Of a stretch of DNA of 18,216 bases, positions 14,195 to 18,216 are shown in pieces. This stretch comes from Baffinella frigidus (lineage: Eukaryota > Cryptophyceae > Cryptomonadales > Baffinellaceae). Below the pieces are notes generated by a model. That model was not told the origin of the DNA. It ran no database searches and saw only the letters and a list, made by a program, of their open reading frames with translations. The stretch covers positions 143,140-161,355 of the forward strand of contig MU647030.1 in NCBI GenBank assembly GCA_026770585.1, given 5' to 3'. Every line of letters starts with the position of its first letter. Positions within the stretch are counted from its first letter, which is position 1. Made by a program: the position numbers and the translations under genes.

Positions 14195-14830
14195 GGGGGT
14201 TCAGGGTTTAGGGTTTAGGGTTCAGGGTTGAGGTAGGGTTACCGTGACGTTTGTGGAGGAGTTGGTGAAGACAGCGGTGGTTTCAGGGCACACCCACGTG
14301 CAGTTGTCCAGCGTGTTTGGCTCGCCTGCATCAGGATTTAGGGTTTAGGGTTTAGGGTTTGGGGTTTAGGGTTCAGGGTTTAGGGTTCAGGGTTTAGGCT
14401 TCAGGGTTTAGGGTTTAGGGTTTCGGGTTGAGGTTAAAAAGAGGTATCACAACCTTTGGGAGTTATAAAGCGTGAAGGGCTTAGGATGGGTTTTGGGTTG
14501 GAGGGATTAGGGTTGAGAAACTCGGGGAGGTGTAGAGTGCGAAGGGCAGGGCGGAGGAGCACTCGTTTTCAGTTTGGGGTTTGGGGTTTAGGGTTTAGGG
14601 TTTGGGGTTTGGGGTTTATGGCGCCTTAGGGAAACATTTACCAGTTTGTACTGGGGGTTCTTTGACGCTTTACAAACCGCGTCACACCCTACGAGGGGCT
14701 CGAAACCTGGGAAGGTGTAATGCGCGAAGGGCGCAGGGTTTAGAATCTAGGATCTAGGGTTTAGGGTTTGGGTTTTGGGTGTAGGGTTTAGGGTTTCGGA
14801 TCTAGGGTGTAAGGTGTAGGGTTTAGGGAC
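14195..14830. repeat. Telomere-like G-rich tracts with embedded units
   Basis: TTTAGGG, TTCAGGG and TTTGGGG runs at 14195-14235, 14336-14430, 14575-14625 and 14740-14825. They are separated by the coding-like unit at 14241-14309 and by several copies of a G-GTGTAAAGCGCGAAG unit (near 14463, 14529 and 14714). Confidence 0.7.
14241..14309 (+). repeat. Coding-like unit ACCGTGAC, copy 2
   Basis: Homologue of 13447-13514. The plus frame TVTFVEELVKTAVVSGHTHV stays open through SPASG to about 14337, where the telomere-like tract begins. Confidence 0.45.
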
Positions 14831-15150
14831 CTGGTGAGGTGTAAAGCGCGAAGAGCGGACCGGAGCGTTCGACGCACTCAGAATCCTCAACCCTACACCC
14901 TACACCCTAATCCCCCTAAACTAAAACATAAACCCTAAACCCTAAAATGAAACCCTAAACCCTAAACTAAAACCCTAAACCCTGAACCAAAACCCTACAC
15001 CCTGAACCCTAAACTCTGAACTAAACCCTAAATGTGGGACTCGGACCCTGTAGCGGGCTCGTAACCTGGGGAAGTGTAAAGCGCGAAGAGTGGACCGGAG
15101 CATTCGACGCACTCCGAATCCTGCGCGGCCGTGCAGTTGTTCCGATACCT
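14825..15150 (+). repeat. GTGTAAAGCGCGAAG units around a C-rich telomere-like tract
   Basis: Two good copies (about 14830-14886 and 15068-15116) share GTGTAAAGCGCGAAGAG, GGACCGGAGC and TTCGACGCACTC.GAATCC. Between them the telomere-like repeat runs in the opposite, CCCTAAA orientation (14885-15030). A partial third copy (CACTCGGAATCCT, GCGGCCGTGCAGTTG) is at 15317-15350, and a GCGGCCGTGCAGTTGTTCCG piece also follows the second copy. Confidence 0.65.
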
Positions 15151-15358
15151 GAGGGTTTTTAGCGTTTGGGTTCAGCCCTACACCTAAACCAGGATGAAAT
15201 CGCGAAATCATGAAACCACCCCCGCGCTGCAGGAGATTCAGTAGTGTATGCTTTCGCAGGAGTGCTCATGCCTGCCGCAGGCCAATACTGTATGCTTTCT
15301 TGGACGAGCTCTCGACTCACTCGGAATCCTAGGCGGCCGTGCAGTTGCTCCGATATCT

Positions 15359-15439
15359 GGTTTAGGGTTTAGGTTTAGGGTTTAGGGTTTAGGGTTTAGG
15401 GTTTAGGGTTTAGGGTTTAGGGTTTAGGGTTTAGGGTTT
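15359..15439. repeat. Near-perfect TTTAGGG array
   Basis: About eleven TTTAGGG units with only one short unit (AGGTTTAGG), the cleanest telomere repeat in the window. It is followed at once by a coding-like piece and then by CCCTAAA units in the opposite orientation. Confidence 0.9.
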
Positions 15440-15440
15440 G

Positions 15441-15665
15441 CTCCGGAGCAGGCGGCGCAGGAGGCGACCCTAAACCCTAAACACTGAACCCTCAACGCTC
15501 AACGCTCAACGCTCAACGCTCAACGCTCAACGCTCAACCCTAAGCCGGAGGCGTTGGTCGCGAAGGCGGCCTCCATCCTAAACAATCGGCTCCACTTCCC
15601 GTACACAGAAAGTCTGGACAGCACGCTTCGCGAAACTGCGTTAGGACGCTTCGCACCGTCCGACG
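15441..15665 (+). pseudogene. Coding-like unit split by telomere-like insert
   Basis: 15443-15467 reads EQAAQEA and 15545-15665 reads PEALVAKAASILNNRLHF and on to RETALGRFAPSDG. The second copy at 15806-15890 reads EQAAQEITPDEFLAKVAPAT without interruption. Copy 1 is therefore split by about 77 bp of CCCTAAA and CTCAACG heptamers (15468-15544). No start codon is seen. The protein family is unrecognised. Confidence 0.5.
15491..15537. repeat. (CTCAACG)n heptamer array
   Basis: Six CTCAACG units, a telomere-length variant, inside the insert that splits the coding-like unit. Confidence 0.85.
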
Positions 15666-15785
15666 GTGTAGGGTGTAGGGTGTAGGTTGCAGGGTGCATC
15701 GTGTATAGTGTATAGTGTATAGTGTATAGTGTAGGGTGTGTAGTGTATAGTGTAGGGCGTAGGGTGTAGGGTGCAGGGTGTGGTG
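15663..15785. repeat. GTGTAGG/GTGTATA tract
   Basis: GTGTAGGGTGTAGG and TATAGTGTATAGTG units. Open frames on the minus strand (YTLHPTP-like) are by-products. Confidence 0.75.
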
Positions 15786-15803
15786 TGTAGGCCACACCTT
15801 CCG

Positions 15804-15890
15804 ATGGGGCAAGTCGCGTCGGAGCAGGCGGCGCAGGAAATCACGCCGGATGAGTTTCTGGCAAAGGTGGCTCCCGCCACACACACCTGA
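15804..15890 (+). pseudogene. Coding-like unit, uninterrupted copy
   Basis: A short frame from an ATG at 15804 reads MGQVASEQAAQEITPDEFLA, continuing KVAPATHT to a TGA. It aligns by codon with the split unit at 15441-15570 and with units at 15938-16006, 16158-16197, 16322-16370 and 16424-16494. At 28 codons it is more likely a fragment or exon than a gene. Confidence 0.45.
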
Positions 15891-15937
15891 GCGTGTATGG
15901 GGTAGAGTTCAGGGATCAGGGTTTAGGGGGGAAATCC

Positions 15938-16494
15938 TAAACCCTGAGGCAGGAGGAACGCCCATAGAGGTTGGTGGTGGAGGTGGCTCCCGTCACACAC
16001 ACCTGAGGGCTAGAGGTTTGGAGTTAGGAGTTCGTGTTTAAGGTTGACAGGGTTTAGGGGTTAGGGTTCACAGGTGTAGGGGTGAGGGGTTAGGGGTTAG
16101 GGTTCACAGGTGTAGGGGTGAGGGGTTGGGGGTGAGTAGGGGTTAGGAGCAGGGGGGGCTGGTGGCGAGGTCGAAGGAGTTTGTGGCGAAAGTGGCTACA
16201 CCCTACACCCTGCACCCCACACCCTACACCCTACACCCCACACCCTACAACCTACACCCTGCACCCTACACTACCTACACCCTACACCCTACACCCTACA
16301 CCCTACACCCTAAACCCTAGTATGGCGAAAGTGGCTCTCGCCATACACGTCTGCTCGGATTGCGGTGAGGAGGGGTTAGGGGTTAGGGATCAGGGTTCAG
16401 GGGTTAAATCCTAAACCCCGAAGCAGCAAGAGCTCCCGCAGGTGTTGGTGGCGAATGTGACCCCCCCCACACGCACCTGCTCGGAGTGGGGCTG
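15938..16494 (+). repeat. Further degenerate copies of the AKVAPATHT unit
   Basis: 15938-16006 has the same DNA (GGTGGCTCCCGTCACACACA) but frameshifted. 16158-16197 reads SKEFVAKVA. 16322-16370 reads MAKVALAIHVCSDCGE. 16424-16494 reads PQVLVANVTPPTRTCSEWG. The copies are separated by GGGGTTAGGG tracts (16030-16150), an ACACCCT tract (16198-16322) and other telomere-like runs. The 14-bp TGGCGAAAGTGGCT flanks the ACACCCT tract on both sides. Confidence 0.55.
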
Positions 16495-16589
16495 AGTGTT
16501 TAGGGGACAGGGGACAGGGGTTTAGGTGGGGCAGGGGTTTAGGGGGTAGCTCTTTTTTTGGGGGGGGGTTGAAGGGTTGAAGGTTCACA

Positions 16590-16684
16590 GGGTTAAGGGT
16601 TCAGGGTTCAGGGTTCAGGGTTCAGGGTTCAGGGTTCAGGGTTCAGGGTTCAGGGTTCAGGGTTCAGGGTTGAGGGTTCAGGGT
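16590..16684. repeat. (GGGTTCA)n array
   Basis: About eleven nearly exact GGGTTCA heptamers, a TTTAGGG-length variant. It ends at the first of the three YRD units. Confidence 0.85.
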
Positions 16685-17150
16685 TTACCGGGATAACGGT
16701 GACGGGACTGTCCACTGGAAGAACATGGACAACGATTTGTTCGTAGGAGTTGGACGCATGTTAAATAGGACATTTGGACGAAGGTTAATTAGGGCCCTAC
16801 GTAAATTCAATTAGGGCCAGCATCCGGTGTGATAGGACATTTCCTTTGAACGATGTCCAGTTTTGGGCTTTTGTTTTCGGGTTACTGGGATGACGATGAC
16901 GGGACCGTCGACTGACAGATCATGGACACCGATTTGTTCATAGGAGTTGGACGAAGGCTAATTAGGGCCCTAAGTAAATTTAATTAGGGCCCCTGGTAAA
17001 ATTAATTGGGGCCAGCATCCGGTGTGATAGGACATTTTCTTTGAAATTAAACATGTCCCCAGGGCTCAGGGTTTAGGGTTCAGGGTTTACCGGGATGACG
17101 ATGCCGGGGCCGTCGGCATACACCACGAAGACTGCCGCGCTGCGGACAAC
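16684..17150 (+). repeat. Three ~200-bp units with coding-like start
   Basis: Units start at about 16684, 16881 and 17086. The first reads YRDNGDGTVHWKNMDNDLFV, continuing GVGRML. The second reads YWDDDDGTVD, then a stop, then MDTDLFIGVGR. The third begins YRDDDAGAVGIHHED and is truncated. The first two continue with TTAGGGCCCTA.GTAAATT and GCCAGCATCCGGTGTGATAG, then GGACATTT and ATGTCC. They are probably tandem copies of a gene fragment plus its flank. Confidence 0.55.
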
Positions 17151-17163
17151 CTGGCGTAGGGGT

Positions 17164-17262
17164 TTGGGGTTTGTTTGTGTTTGTGTGTGTTTGTTTGTGT
17201 TTGTTTGTGTTTGTCTGTGTTTATTTGTGTTTGTTTGTGTTTGTTTGTGTTTGTTTGTGTTT
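17164..17262. repeat. TTTGTGTTTG microsatellite
   Basis: TTTGTGTTTGTTTGTGTTTG repeated for about 100 bp. The open frame encoding FVCVCVCLFVF is a by-product. Confidence 0.85.
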
Positions 17263-17580
17263 GGGGTGAGGGGTGAGGGGTGAGGGGTGAGGGGTGAGGG
17301 GCGAGGGGTGATGGGTGAGGGGTGAGGGGTGAAGGGTGAGGGGTGTGTGGTTTGGGGTGTGGGGTGTGGGGTGTGGGTTTAGGGGTTTAGGGTGTAGGGT
17401 GTAGGATTTAGGGCTTAGGGTTTAGGGTTAAGGGTTTAGGGTTTAGGGTTCAGGGTTTAGGGTTCAGTGTTCAGGGTTCAGGGTTCAGGGTTCAGTGTTC
17501 AGGGTTCAGGGTTTAGGGTTCAGTGTTCAGGGTTCAGGGTTTAGGGTTCAGTGTTCAGTGTTCAGGGTTGAGGGTTTAGG
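17262..17580. repeat. GGGGTGA, GGTGTGG and GGTTCAG heptamer arrays
   Basis: About twelve GGGGTGA units to 17345, then GGGGTGT, then GGGTTTA and GGTTCAGT/GGTTCAGG units to 17580. Each block is internally homogeneous with a sharp change of unit, as expected from local unit amplification. Confidence 0.8.
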
Positions 17581-17661
17581 GAACAACCGTCGCCGCGGGG
17601 AGGCCTTGCGAGACTAGCGCGGTATTGATCGAGGTCTCGTCGAGGGTGCTGGCCAGCGCCT

Positions 17662-17729
17662 GTTAAGTTGACACTCTCGTTAAGTTGACATGCTGGTTAA
17701 GTTGACACTCTGGGTAAGTTGACACGTTG
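17662..17729 (+). repeat. 4 x 17-bp array containing GTTAAGTTGACA
   Basis: Four consecutive 17-bp units: 17662-17678, 17679-17695, 17696-17712 and 17713-17729. Each has TAAGTTGACA in a fixed position, with variation confined to the last six bases and the first. The TTGAC core resembles W-box or other factor sites, but no function can be assigned. Confidence 0.8.
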
Positions 17730-17965
17730 GTTAGGGAGAGCGGTTCTTCGGAATCAGGTGATCCGGTGAGCGATTTTTGAGGGACTCACTCCTCTAGATA
17801 AGTGACTTTACTACCTACAGAAGTGAGTCACGCGGACAGGATCAATTTGGTTCAAATTGTTTCAAATCGATTTGAATTTTGGCTTGATCTGACCTGTGCG
17901 TCAGCCATGTCGTCTGCCGCGATGTGAAATTCGACTTGCAGCGATGACGCAAGCAGCCTCCTGCT
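17730..17965. other. Unique spacer with palindrome
   Basis: A 16-bp palindrome (TTCAAATCGATTTGAA, 17861-17876) is preceded by CAATTTGGTTCAAATTG (17843-17859). GACTCACT (17783) and AGTGAGTC (17822) form a distant inverted pair. No gene seen. Confidence 0.5.
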
Positions 17966-18216
17966 TTCGGGTTTCGGGTTTCGAGTTTGTTTGCGTTTGT
18001 TTGTGTTTGTGTTTGGTGTTTGGTGTTTGGGGTTTTGGGGTTTGGGGTTTGGGGTTTGGGGTGGGTTTAGGGTGTGGGGTGTGGGGTGTGGGGTGTGGGG
18101 TTTGGAGTTTGGGGTTTGGGGTTTGGTTTTCTTTTTTCGAGTGTTTGTTTTGTGTTTGTTGGTGATTGGGGTTTGGGGTTTGGGGTTTCGTTTTTTTGTT
18201 TTTTTGTTTTGTGTTT
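17966..18216. repeat. TTTGGGG/TTTCGGG and T-rich simple repeats
   Basis: TTTCGGG, TTTGTGTTTG, GGTTTGGGG and GGTGTGG units, then TTTTTTGTTTTTTTG. The repeat reaches the window edge. Confidence 0.8.

Noticed and set aside
15520-15886. Minus-strand ORFs rich in YTLHPTP
   Set aside because: Products of the GTGTAGG/GTGTATA repeat read backwards and of the antisense of the coding-like unit.
17095-17283. ORF encoding VCVCVCLFVF
   Set aside because: Encoded by the TTTGTG microsatellite.
17662-17729. Bacterial -35 boxes (TTGACA)
   Set aside because: Context is eukaryotic, no -10 partner at proper spacing is seen, and the regular 17-bp repetition is the better description.

Overview
The window reads as eukaryotic nuclear DNA, probably subtelomeric or rich in interstitial telomere repeats. 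TTTAGGG-type heptamers and many degenerate variants recur from about 2.4 kb to the right edge, in both orientations. TTTAGGG is used by plants, green algae, dinoflagellates and some other protists. Two small genes (around 4.6-5.1 kb and 5.5-5.8 kb) begin with signal-peptide-like leaders followed by a transit-peptide-like or LRGG-containing stretch, which suggests an alga with a secondary plastid. I cannot name the organism.

Gene content is sparse. I support an ankyrin-repeat ORF (minus, 1600-2388), a two-exon gene for a small secreted or plastid-targeted membrane protein (minus, 5130-4612), a divergent one-exon gene for a short leader-bearing protein (plus, 5476-5802), and a broken C2H2 zinc-finger gene (minus, 10615-9932) in which a TGA replaces the first zinc-ligand cysteine. 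Weak exon-like fragments lie at 2773-3084 (minus), and coding-like repeat units at 13447-14309, 15441-16495 and 16684-17150 (plus).

Layout. 1-1004: poly-G edge, a GA microsatellite and four short inverted-repeat elements of two families. 1096-1444: a run of small hairpins. 1600-2388: ankyrin ORF whose first 50 or so codons lie in a 38-bp perfect inverted repeat. 2400-4614: G-rich telomere-like tracts alternating with inverted-repeat elements. 4612-5802: the divergent gene pair. 5936-7671: a dense patch of nonautonomous repeats. 7980-9790: C-rich telomere-like tracts with a segmental duplication. 9932-10615: zinc-finger pseudogene. 10620-11603: microsatellites and dispersed repeats. 11604-13210: TTCGGGA-type satellite and a complex tandem repeat carrying TTATTTACTACAC. 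13447-17150: telomere-like tracts interleaved with repeated units that still read like protein. 17160-18216: simple repeats, a 4 x 17-bp TTGACA array and TTTGGGG repeats.

The strongest themes are (i) several families of short TA-flanked inverted-repeat (MITE-like) elements, two of which share a core, (ii) telomere-like heptamers that interrupt or terminate coding sequence, and (iii) amplified coding-like units separated by telomere-like arrays. No transposase, reverse transcriptase, rRNA, tRNA or CRISPR array was recognised.
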